From: Gnetum montanum | Lineage: Eukaryota > Streptophyta > Gnetopsida > Gnetales > Gnetaceae | Reading direction: 5' to 3' | DNA length: 64,000 nt | NCBI GenBank assembly: GCA_015680685.1 | Contig: MNCI01029463.1 | Span: 62,001-126,000 of the forward strand | Shown: one piece after another, positions 34,961 to 45,993 of the stretch | Layout: every line of letters begins with the position of its first letter | Position numbering within the stretch: position 1 is the first letter of the stretch | Position numbers and translations under genes: made by a program | The notes under the pieces: generated by a model | What the model was told of the DNA's origin: nothing | Database searches by the model: none | Seen by the model: the letters and a program-made list of their open reading frames with translations, nothing else

Positions 34961-36510
34961 ACATTGGCTCAACTCAAATGCAAGGTAACAAACATTTGCT
35001 ATGACATAAAACTGGCAAGGTTGTACACATCCGCTACGACGTAAAACTGGCATTTCTTGCATGCATCCGCCACGACGCTAAACTAGCAAAGTTTTCGACT
35101 GTCCACCATGATGTGAAATTGCCAAGGTAAGCATTCATCTACTAAGATGCTAAACTAGCACAGACTTGTCCCTGGGTCATGACACAACAATGACACCCAC
35201 AACATGGTTTGTTGGGACCATAAACCAGCTCTTCCACCATCTTCTACGATGTAAAACTAGCAGGCTTCAATTTGCCTAGACTTTAAACCAGGACCATAGT
35301 TTGTTAGGACTTAAAACCAACAACAACGGTCCACTAGGACTTAAAACTAAAATCTGCCAATAGACAATCCATGAAGCAAGTGAGTGTGATCACTCTTGCA
35401 CTGCATCCCTACCAGACGGAATGGGTAAGGCGTTGGAATAGACGCAACACCGCTACCCCACTGGCATCCTACTGATTTCTTGGATATGCCAAAAGGCATA
35501 CTACTGACCCCTCAAAGATGTTGCTATGAAAACCACTCTGTAGTTGTAACTCTTGGGGTCAACTTTGCCACTTGGCATCCCAAGGAAACTATGGCCACCC
35601 ATAGCCTCGGTGGCCTCCACCCATCATCGCCACAAGACTCTGGCTTTGCAGATTCATTTAGCTGGTTCTTTGCCCAGTCAATTGGGCAAGATGAATCTGG
35701 CTCTCAACGATGACTTCTTGAACTGCAGCATCAACATAGGGACCCTTACTTCCTACTACGGTCCCTTCTCCGTGGCTTGTGATCTCCTTTTCACTTCAGA
35801 CAACACTTGTTTCAACAACCTCCCTAGCGATTAGGACGATTCCTTCTCGTCTCTGTTCTCTATTATGTTTTACAGGTTACTTGCTACGATAGCATTGATC
35901 GAGAATGCATTCACTAGAAGGTGAGGTGTCACAACGTTCTGAGGTGGTTGCTCAGACTAGCCTGACTATTTGGGAGTGTAGACCCTTCCTTTTGCCCTCT
36001 ATCAGACAGCTTATCTCACTTCCACCTACCTCTATCCCTACAACCTTTACCCTTTCCTCCTATTTGTACAAAACGTGAACGTATAGACACTCTTTCACAC
36101 ATGATAATCATCCATGGATTGGCATAACATAACTCGCCTCATGGAAAGCATCCTTTCAAAAACAACTCATCCAGGCCATACGGGTGTAACACAACTCGTC
36201 CGTGCAAGCCCTTCATATGCAGTATAGTAGCGTAACCTCTCGGGAAAACACCCGCGAGAAGATGCCTAATGACATGTTTGTGAAAGTTTCCTATTCACAT
36301 GCTTGATTCTTCCCTGAACCTCCTCCTCTCTCACTCCTTTAAGATTCCTCCTATACTCCTTATGCTCCCAACCTTCGCACTTCTAGGCTTGACAGAGTGA
36401 CATCTGACCAACGGCTGCTAAACGTGTTGGTGTCTTTACCTTTGCGGTGTTTCGTATTCTTTGTTGATGTCTTTTGGTAAGCCCTTTAAACATCAACAAA
36501 GAGGGGTCAT
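34961..36510 (+). other. Element D 3' noncoding region with repeats and polypurine tract
   Basis: At 34985-35350 a run of about six degenerate units repeats the CGCYACGACGTAAAACTGGC-type motif. From 35360 to 36490 no coding sequence is recognised; frames there lack any family resemblance. The purine-rich AAAGAGGGG just before 36511 is the probable polypurine tract. Confidence 0.6.
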
Positions 36511-39500
36511 TGAAACACCGTGAAATTTCGAGACCTCAATGGTTCATAAAAATCTTGAGGCTCAAGCAAGGACCTGCAACATGTCGCACATCTCAACATG
36601 TTTTCTTTTTCGGCTAAAGGCCTGTTATGATACATTACACAGTGCAGCATAATAGACTCTGGAAAGACTGAACAGAAACAGGGGATGTGCAGCAACAACA
36701 CTTCATTTTTGCAGGTTCCCTATGTTACGCCGAGTTACGCTATGTTGCGTAATGTATCTGTTGGCGACCATTTGGGATGCGACCGCCAACGAGTGTTCTC
36801 GAATAGGATTTAGGTGCCTGCTGATCTCTGGCAACACTAAGGCCTAGATACCTCCAAATAAACTCAGTAGTTAATGTGAGTATGTGTATGTGCTGTTGCA
36901 GCGTATGGTTGTGTAAAATGTAACAATTGCATTGTGTGTGAATTACAAATGACTTACTTTAAAGAGATTTAGCCAACTTTGCCAAGTACTGTGAGTTCTT
37001 GAAAATTTTCTATTTTGTTCAACTGCCTGGTCTACGTGGTCCTTATAATACCTACTTGTAACAAATAAAATTTTGCAAAAACATTTGAGCACAACTCCGC
37101 AATCTACTCCTAATTTTCCCCAGAGAAAGAGATAGTTCCACAAGAAAACTAGAAATAGAGCAAGATTCGATGGAAATAAGCAGAAAAGAAAAGAAAGCAG
37201 ATTTGTGTAGACCTCAAATATTTAAACAAGGTAAAATGACACGAGTAAACACTTCGCAATAAAGCTATCCCAAATTCAATATCTACGAATTGTTCAAACT
37301 TCCAAGGCTCAAACAAGCAATATCTTCAAGACAATCCTATTATGCTACCAAAAATTGCTGCGTAAACTACCACGTACGAGACTCCATTTTGACTAGATAA
37401 TAGATGTCAACGATTGCATTCAAACAGAACCTTTAAAAGACTTGACAATTTCTGATTGAAATACCACGAGAATTCACTTTAAAGATAAAAAGAAGCTATT
37501 CTGGTCCCATCAAAATACCAAAGATTTTCTGAACCCTCTCGACTACTGAATTGTTCAACGGCGTGACTACAAATAGAGGCTCTCTTACAACAATCCCAAT
37601 AGCAGTTCCCACACGTTGCACAATAATGAAATTTACTACTAAAATGCTCTTAAGGCTTTTAAACACAAGCGCTTCTATGGCAAAATTTTAATAGAAATTT
37701 CTATCGGGCAACAAGAACAGTAAGAGCAATCTAAAAATCCCAAAATTACTTGCCAAGGATGATACTATCTAAACCACTAGCTAAGCAATTTAAACAAAAC
37801 AAAAAATGAAATGCATAACTCACAGGACCATGACAAAGAGGCTGAAATCTTTATTCTAGCAAGCCATCTTGCAAACAATCTTCTTTACAAATCTTCTTTG
37901 ATCCCAAGTGTGAGAAGTGATGATGATATCCCCCAATGTTCCAATATTCCTCTCTCTCCCCCAATGTCCCCTGAAGCCTTTTTATAGGGTTCCAAGGTAG
38001 GTAGGGAAGTTACATATTCAAAAATATCTCACCTAACTTCTCTCCCAAGTAACCTGGCCAACCAATTAGGAGATTACTTGCCCAACAAGTTAGGAGGTTA
38101 CTTGCCCAACAAGTTAGGTAAGTTACAACAATTTTGGGTGGTTTCAACCACCAAAGAGATAAAAATGCTACAATTTAGTTATAAATGAATAAAAGGGATA
38201 ATAGCCAAATGTCTCCTTTTATAGGATGTTACACAAATATCCCATAATTGTCCATTTAATTAGGAGGGAGTTATATAGTTAGGAATATTACCTTTGTAAG
38301 TGATTTGTTTAAATAAATCTAAATCCCTAATCTAATCTAATTTAATTTAATTTAATTCAAATTTTAAATTCTAAGTGTCACTAAGCTCTAAGATTTTATC
38401 ATAAAAATTCAATATAATCTCCCCCTTATTGGTGGTAGCGGTAGTTAATTTCATTTTGCATCCGATAATTGAGATTAAAATTTGGAATGACCCGAAATAC
38501 GAGCCCGAAGGCAAAGCCACCGATCCTGCAACTGATTCAAAATATCTTTGGCCAAAAATCGTTACCAGCAACTGCCATCACAGGAGAAGGCTCAGCCGCC
38601 GTGTCAGGAAACATCGCTGTATCAGAGGCATCAACATCGAGCATGGTTATTATTTCCATATTGCAGGTCCCAGGGCGAATAAACTTGTAATTGCCACTTC
38701 TTCTTTTTTTATCGCCTAGAAAAATTTTGAAATGCATTCCCAGGCCTATTCGGTGAGGTTGTAGGCGGATTATTTTCTTGAAAATGTGTTGAGTCATGGA
38801 AGGCTTTTTCTTGAAATACCAGTTACAGGAAACGGTAAGGTAAGTTGCGAAAACCCTGCAACTGCCCGAAAATATTGTGCCATGTGCACCACACGATTCT
38901 GTGATGACGTTTAAGGTGTGTAAATCTTAGGGCTCCTCCCACAGTGGCAAAGCTTCTTCTTTTTGTAAACGGCAAGGGTTTGTTCATGTAGAACAACATA
39001 GAATCCAGTAGGGTTTGGCAATGCACAAGGGGGTTTTTGTGGTTCTGTTTTGCTATTTTTCTGCCAATGTCTGTCTCCCTTTTTTTTTTGTTTTTGATGA
39101 TTGCCGCAGCTGCGCGCGTTGTTTTTATATGCATAAATAACGTCGCACTGCTATCTCTGCCGCCCTCTCCATCTTTACCTTCGGTCAAGGTCTGCTCCAC
39201 TGCCATCTTCTTCGCCGTTGCCCTCAATCGTGACCTGCAAAATGCTGGCGAACACTGCAGTCCTTCCAGAGGCGTGCCATGCCTTGGTACCTTGCGCTCA
39301 TACCATAGTAAAAAAATCCGATTTTTGTTTTAATTTGTGCGATGTAACCCAAAAAAAATCAACATCTCCATTCGGAACATGGGTAAGGTTTATGTTTGTC
39401 CTTTGACATCCTTCTCTTAGTCCATGGGAGAATTCATTAAAATCCCATATGTTGAGAAATGTGTAACAGGACTTCTTAACATGACTTGCAGAGCCAGTGT

Positions 39501-40652
39501 CATCCTAATGTTACCATTAAGTGATTTCCATCTCTCTCTCTTCTTGCCATTTCAATACTTTTCCCAATTACATCTTGCCATTTCAAATATTTGTATTGTA
39601 ATATTTCAGAAAATCTCAATCATCTCATGTCTCTGTTCCATAAAATGGCTAAATGTGCCAACAGTATCATAACGCAGCGTAATGCAAGTAGATAATTGAG
39701 ATAGCAATATTCAGGCATTGGCGGTTCTTACGCCACGATATGCTCCCCAACATATTACAGCGTAACCGCAGGACAATTGTTACCAAAGCTCCAACAAGGG
39801 TAGATTACGACACACTATGCTCCAGAGCGTAAAATAGTGTGATGCCACAAGCTTCAAACAAAAATGCACCAGGTCAATAGCATTTTGTAGGTTTAGGACA
39901 CGTGTCATCTAAACTGCATTTTTTTCTCCTGACCCTAACCTTATAAATACTCTAGTTAACAACGATAAAAAAAAGAGAGAGAAGATTGGCAAAATTTTCT
40001 CTCGGTTATCAAAATTTTTCTCTAGGGGCAATTTTCTTTCATTGGCAATCGTTGACAATTTTTTTAGCAAAGATTGGTAAGAGAACAAGAGAGGATTACT
40101 AATTGAAAGAAAGCGAAAGGCGACTGACAAGAGTTTTTGATCAAGAAATTCCAGTTAGTGGACATTCTACTTCGGGTCTGACTCCCTTGCGCCCAGATTA
40201 GCTAGAACAAGGTAGATCGGCCTTTGCTTGTTTCATCTTTGAATAGCTTTTCTATTCTTGGCATATGCTTCATCTAAACCAAATTCTTCCTACAATCATT
40301 GTATCAAATATATTTGTTTATAAGCTAAATCCCAGATCTTGGGATTAGATATCCTCTAAATCCAATTTATTGCATCCTATCTACATAGATTCTGCAATTG
40401 CTTCGAATCGTTTATATCATTCTTGTTTCCTTCGAGATTACCGATATCATATCTCCTCATCGAAATCATCATCTTGTAATCTATTTATCATAAAATTTAC
40501 TGATTAAGTAAGTCCCTGTCTGATCGACAAGACCGTTTAGGGCACCTCGGATTCATTTTCTCCAGCACGGCCCTCGCACGGATCCGGGGTTGGAACTGTG
40601 TACATGGAACTTCGTTCGGTATTTCTAGCGATCGACGTTTTCCGTCATTACA
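36511..40652 (+). repeat. Element D 3' LTR, split by element E
   Basis: It starts TGAAACACCG and ends CCGTCATTACA. It pairs with 20709-21962. E (36759-39663) plus its duplicated GTATC breaks the GCGTAATG array. The left part is 36511-36758 and the right part resumes at 39669. GGAAT follows at 40653. Confidence 0.9.
36759..39663. mobile_element. Element E: probable solo LTR of about 2.9 kb
   Basis: It begins TGTTGGCGACC and ends GTGCCAACA (inverted termini TGTTGGC/GCCAACA) and is flanked by perfect GTATC duplications (36754-36758 and 39664-39668). No RT, integrase or internal repeat of the ends is seen, which fits a solo LTR. A promoter-like TATA (TTTTTATATGCATAAATA, near 39123-39140) followed by a pyrimidine-rich stretch suggests plus-strand U3-R-U5 order. 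The start is AT-rich; 38430-39330 is less so. The family is not identified. Confidence 0.75.
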
Positions 40653-42757
40653 GGAATTAACGATATATCTTATAGGAAGAAATTAGTATAAAAAGTCACA
40701 TATAAATTCACACACAATCTCACAACCATGCCTCTCCTACAAGATTACGATAATGCCACATCTAGTGAGGAAATTCATTGGAGAACCAACGAATTAAATG
40801 ACAATGAAGGTTGGAGTATGCAACCCGAGGTGGGGGTTTCTTATAAACATAAATGAAGGCAACATCATCCCAACGCATGAAAGCATAACTTACTCAATGA
40901 TGATGAATCCCTACTGGCCACTACAAGCCTAACACAAATCCAAGAGGCTGTTTGAATCTCCCGTAGGCATCGTAAAGAGAGCCGCCTACCCAAGATCGAT
41001 TTAAAAAACTTCCCTAATTTCTCAGGAGGCTATGACTTAGATTCGCATCAACATTTACAAGCCTTCTATGATTCCTGTACATGGAACAACATTGATAACA
41101 GTTGGAAAAAAACTCAAGCTCTTCCCTATGACACTTGTTATCCAAGCAAAAGTATGGTAAGCAATCGACATTTTCCGTCGTTACAGGAATTAATGATATA
41201 TCTTTTAGGAAGAAATCATTATAAAAATTCACATATAAATTCACGTACAATCTCACAACCATGCCTCTCCTACAAGATTACGATAATGCCACATCTAGTG
41301 AGGAAATTCATTAGAGAACCAACGAATTATATGACAATGAAGGTTGGAGTACGCCCCAAGGTGGGGGTTTCTTATAAATAGAAATGAAGGCAACATCATC
41401 CCAACGCATGAAAGCATAACTTACTCAATGATGATGAACCCCTATTGGCCACTACAAGCCTAACGCAAATCCAATAGGCTGTTCGAATCTCCCGTAGGCA
41501 TTGTAAAGAGAGCCGCCTACCCAGGCTCGATTTAAAAAACTTCCCTAATTTCTCAGGAGGCTATGACTTAGATTCACATCAACATTTACAAGCCTTCTAC
41601 GATGCCTATACATGGAACAACATTTATAATAGTTGGCAAAAACTCAAGCTCTTCCCTATGACACTTGTTGCCCAAGAAAAAGTATGGTAAGCGATTGACG
41701 TTTTTCGTCGTTACAGGAATTAACGATATATCTTTTAGGAAGAAATCATTATAAATAGTCACATATAAATTCACACACAATCTCAAAACCATGCCTCTCC
41801 TACAAGATTACGATAATGCCACATCTAGTGAGGAAATTCATTGGAGAACCAATGAATTATATGACAATGAAGGTTGGAGTACGCAAACTGAGGTGGGGGT
41901 TTCTTATAAACATAAATGAAGGCAACATTGTCCCAACACATGAAAGCATAACTTACTCAATGATGATGAACCCCTACTGGCCACTACAAGCCTAACGCAA
42001 ATCCAAGAGGCTGTTCGAATCTCCCGTAGGCATTGTAAAGAGAGCCGCCTACCTAGGCTTGATTTAAAACCTTCCCTAATTTCTCAGGAGGCTATGACCT
42101 AGATCTACATCAACATTTACAAGCATTCTATGATGCCTATACATGGAACAACATTTATAACAGTTGGCAAAAACTCAAGCTCTTCCCTATGACACTTGTT
42201 GGCCAAGCAAAAGTATGGTAAGCGATTGATGTTTTCCGTCATTACAGAAATTAACGATATATCTTTTAGGAAGAAATCATTATAAAAAGTCACATATAAA
42301 TTCACACACTATCTCACAACCATGCCTCTCCTACAAGATTACGATAATGCCACATCTAGTGAGGAAATTCATTGGAGAACCAACGAATTATATGACAATG
42401 AAGGTTGGAGTACACAACCCGAGGTGGGGGTTTCTTATAAACATAAATGAAGGCAACATCATCCCAATGCATGAAAGCATAACTTACTCAATGATGATGA
42501 ACCCCTACTAGACACTACAAGCCTAACGCAAATCCAAGAGGCTATTCGAATCTCCCGTAGGCAGCGTAAACAGAGCCGCCTACCCAGGCTCGATTTAAAC
42601 AACTTCCCTAATTTCTTAGGAGGCTATGACTTAGATCCACATCAACATTTACAAGCCTTCTACGATGCTTGTACATGGAACAACATTTATAATAGTTGGA
42701 AAAAACTCAAGCTCTTTCCTATGACACTTGTTGGCCAAGCAAAAGTATGGTATATAT
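40628..42757 (+). repeat. Four tandem copies (about 531 bp) of the D/C junction and gag start
   Basis: GGAATTAAYG-type starts occur at 40653, 41186, 41716 and 42247 (the last mutated), spacing 530-533. Each unit begins with the final 25 bp or so of D's LTR (AGCGATCGACGTTTTCCGTC), then C leader, the gag ATG context (ACCATGCCTCTCCTACAAG), and gag through AAGTATGGTA. Because every unit carries D's LTR end, the amplification happened after D inserted, or it is an assembly artefact near the N gap at 42779-42828. Confidence 0.85.
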
Positions 42758-44084
42758 TGTTAAAACCAAATTCGATACNNNNNNNNNNNNNNNNNNNNNN
42801 NNNNNNNNNNNNNNNNNNNNNNNNNNNNATCAATTCCAAGAGCTTATTAAGCAGGTAGCAAAAGAAGAAGGAGAAATGGCTAGATGGGAGAGTGTTGAAA
42901 AGCATCAACAAGACCAAAGTCTCAACCTAACAGAGGTCCATAATCATAAAAAGGAGAAATCAACCTATCTCAAGGAGGAAGAACCATCTTTTCCAGTATC
43001 ACAATCATTAGAGGAAGTTGAGGCAAAGATCAATAAGATGTTGGAATGGATGCATAAAAAGTGTGAAAAATATATTGATATTATTGGAGATAGAGTTTTG
43101 ACAACCCAAGAAGTAGGACAAAACATCATTAGACAATCAGAAGGGAGGGATGAACAAAATAAGAGCTCAACAGCCAATCATACATATGAATGCAACATTT
43201 TCCTGTACGATCACCCCAAGGGCCAATGCCTAATCTTGTTACATTTATATGAGCATTGGGGAAGCACGTTACACCTAGAGTTTATACAGAGATACTGTGT
43301 TCGATCATAGTGGCAACAATCCCAGTCGTGGGGGAAGCCACCCCTAAACTGGAGACACCCTTCATATCATCCGAATCCAAATGCTTATCTAGTCCAATAT
43401 CCTATTTCCCCAATTGGGTCAACATACTTTATCTCGTCGCATTACCATTCTCCTCAATACTATTAGCCCATGTCCTCAACACAACCACCGCCTTGTGTAC
43501 CTTACAATTCTCCCAAATTTCGACATTCTCATCCTTTTCCTCCTTCTACATTTCCATTAACTGTTCCTGAAGTGTCTGCATCGCAGCAATAATCCACGAA
43601 TGTTACTTGTGCTACTATTGCCAACAACAGTGAGAAACCTCATTGACATCGAAAATGTCCCTTCTCTAGATATGACTGTAGGAAGGGACTACACAGTTCC
43701 AAGGCCACTGCATTCTCCAACTCAACACAAGTCCAACACTGTGGAGCATCCTTCTCTTCGAACCCGACGCCTCGTGTTACTTCATCAGGGCCACCAATTA
43801 ACACTCCAACAACCATATGGCCCAATGAATATAGCCATGGAGAGTGACATCCTGATCCTTGCATACCATCTTACGGTCCCAAGTATCATAGTGGGTTAAC
43901 TCTTTATCCAGGAACCACATCTTATAAATTGCCCCACTATGTTTACTATAATCAAGTATGTGAACCCCAATGGGGTAAGTATGACCAAGTTTCAATGTTT
44001 CCAACATACAAGGATCCTCATCTTTCGTTTATTAATCCTTTTCATGCTCAACCATTTAGTTATGGGGGATATCCCCCATTTTAA
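40728..44084 (+). pseudogene. Element C gag, start repeated four times
   Basis: The reading starts MPLLQDYDNATSSEEIHWRT, with the capsid-side LKNFPNFSGGYDLDSHQHLQ following. This 5' part is present four times in the tandem array. After the gap the frame 42829-43307 is hydrophilic and Glu/Lys-rich. A Pro/Tyr-rich tail (about 43320-44080) ends SYGGYPPF followed by TAA. The tail resembles element A gag at 1080-1440. With four copies of the start and a 50 N gap the protein cannot be read as one frame. Confidence 0.7.
42779..42828. other. Assembly gap (50 N)
   Basis: Fifty unknown bases directly after the tandem array, within gag of element C. Confidence 1.
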
Positions 44085-45445
44085 TAACAAGTAGGATTAA
44101 TAAATATATTTTTCATTTTTTCTTCAATTTTACAATTTTTTTTCCATTTTTTCATTTTTCTATTTCTTGTTTATCTTTTTATCTTTTTACAAGTATTCTC
44201 ATCTATGAATAAAACACTCATGTGGCTCGTTGGTTGAGGTGTGTTCTATGTTATCGAGTCTTGAGCAATCAATTATTTGGATAGTGATTACATTACACCC
44301 ACTCATCCATTCTACAAATAAGAGGTTCTGTTTGAGGGTACAGTGATATTCTTGACATTCTTAAAACTTAAAATTAATTTTGTGTTCATTGTACCCGAAA
44401 TGAAGAAGGATGGATCAAGAGGGAATGATTAGGATGTGACATCAAGGGGACTTGTGGATTCTCTTTGGTGACGTCTATGGGAGTTATCATGCAACGTGGT
44501 TGTACTAAGATCCTTGTAGATCTAACGAAAAGTGGTAGTTAGTGCAATCAAAAGGCACTAAAAAATCCAATGCTATTCTAGGGGGTCCCACTAGAAAGAC
44601 ATGCACCCATGCTTGAAGGTTGGTGGCTTCTCTGGATTCGACAATCGAGAAAAAAACAAACAAAGGAAGTGCCACAAAGCAAAAATCACTCCTCCCTTGA
44701 ACAAAATGTCAAGTGATCGTACGCCTTATTGTTCTTGTACTCTCATAGTCGCTCATCATGGGATGAAACAATGTGGTGTCACTGATCAGAGGAATGGACT
44801 TGGTCTTGATTTTGGAATGACGGGTTCATGACACATTAATCATGCTTTACACGTAGACTTCACTGTGCCCTAGGTCAATTACCTCATGTCCTAATCTCTA
44901 CAATCCCTTTTGTAGTCTGTCTCATCTCGTTGTTCATGTAGTTGTAGCTCGTGTCTCGTATAGCGTAAAATTCTTACCTCATCCTGGTGATACTTACATG
45001 TGTGTGTTTTGTGGAATGAGTGTGGATTACATTTAACCCTTTGAGTGCCCACGGACACTTTTAAGTGTGGTTACGCAAGGGAATTATAGGTTGGAACCTA
45101 CTTTGGGGAGGACCCACTTACATAATTTTTTGTAATTTTCACTCATAACACATCTTCCACACACCATCTATTGCCCTTAGCATATTTTCAATGATATTCT
45201 TTCCCTTATTACTATCCCTCTGAATTCCAACGTTCCTATGAACCATCACATGGCCTTTTTCTCTCCCTTACCACCTGAGGCCTTATTGATCAATTCCACC
45301 CACACATAATTATTCCTGGCTTCAGAACTAGTTAAATTACCCCGGAACCCTTTGACACTTGTCCACATGTCCTTAGTTTCCATCATTCATTTCAAAAAAA
45401 TCTTCAAAATTTGGTATATTCCCTCATGCCTTAACATCAATAGGC
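44085..45445 (+). other. Element C noncoding spacer (pol absent)
   Basis: Right after gag the sequence passes into the spacer that in A and B follows integrase. Blocks shared with B and A are CACCCACTCATCCATTC near 44296, CCACTAGAAAGACATG near 44588, CTACAATCCCTTTTG near 44898, CGGACACTTTTAAGTGTGG near 45052 and CTTTGGGGAGGACCCACTT at 45101-45119. No protease, RT or integrase remnant is present, so a deletion removed pol but kept the spacer. Confidence 0.7.
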
Positions 45446-45540
45446 CACGATATCGCGTATGCAATATCTTGGCCGACATGATATCGCATCACAAAAAACC
45501 TATATATATGTAACCCCCCCCCCCCCCCCCCCCCCCCCCN
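45446..45540 (+). promoter_or_regulatory. Element C internal promoter: GATATCGC motif, TATA box and poly-C
   Basis: CACGATATCGCGTATGCAAT and CATGATATCGCATCAC (45446-45491) match the GATATCGC(R)TAYGCGATATC motif repeated in C's LTRs. The TATA box CTATATATATG is at about 45500-45510, some 490 bp before the ATG. A run of 26 C followed by N (45514-45540) is probably an assembly-limited homopolymer. Confidence 0.65.
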
Positions 45541-45993
45541 GCCATCAATTTCAACTATTCACACAGGGGAGTTTTTCAAATTTCTCTCTACGACTTGCGA
45601 TTGCACAGCCCTTGCTTTCATACCTATATCTTGTTTGCTGGTCCTTTGATTTTCATTTCGTCTGAACCCACTTGAACTCGGAGTGTTCAGCTTAGTCATG
45701 GGGGAGGGGCACATGTCGAATAGTGCATAAATTTTTTGAAATTTGTCATCGCCCGAAGGAAATTATTAAGGGTAATTAGTTATAACATTAAGAATAAATG
45801 TGTCAAAAATAATTTCATCCCCTTAGTTAGACTGGGAAACTAAATTTGGAAACCACCTAAGTAAAAAAGGACTCACTATTATAATCTTTCGGGAAACATC
45901 ACACGGTGATAAATAAATTCATTATGGCAAGCAGTAAGGTATAACCTAACTTCGGAAACAACCTTACTAACGATTGGCCTCATGTGATTGCAG

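Larger units (their letters stand above)
20709..40652 (+). mobile_element. Element D: giant Tat/Ogre-type Ty3/gypsy retrotransposon
   Basis: About 19.9 kb including the 2.9 kb insertion E. LTRs are at 20709-21962 and 36511-40652. The internal order is primer site, gag, protease, an interval of about 5.7 kb containing an antisense gene, RT, RNase H, a second (archaeal-type) RNase H, integrase, noncoding repeats, polypurine tract. The second RNase H is diagnostic of the Tat lineage, which includes Ogre and Grande. Size and the long protease-RT gap resemble Ogre elements, where that gap contains an intron. The coding parts are decayed and the RT active site is lost. It is flanked by a perfect GGAAT duplication within element C. 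Confidence 0.9.

Noticed and set aside
35480-35834. Open frames after D integrase
   Set aside because: No domain seen, located in the noncoding 3' region before the polypurine tract.
38371-39406. Several overlapping open frames inside element E
   Set aside because: They lie in different frames on both strands with no recognisable domain; the interval is better read as LTR U3 and promoter.
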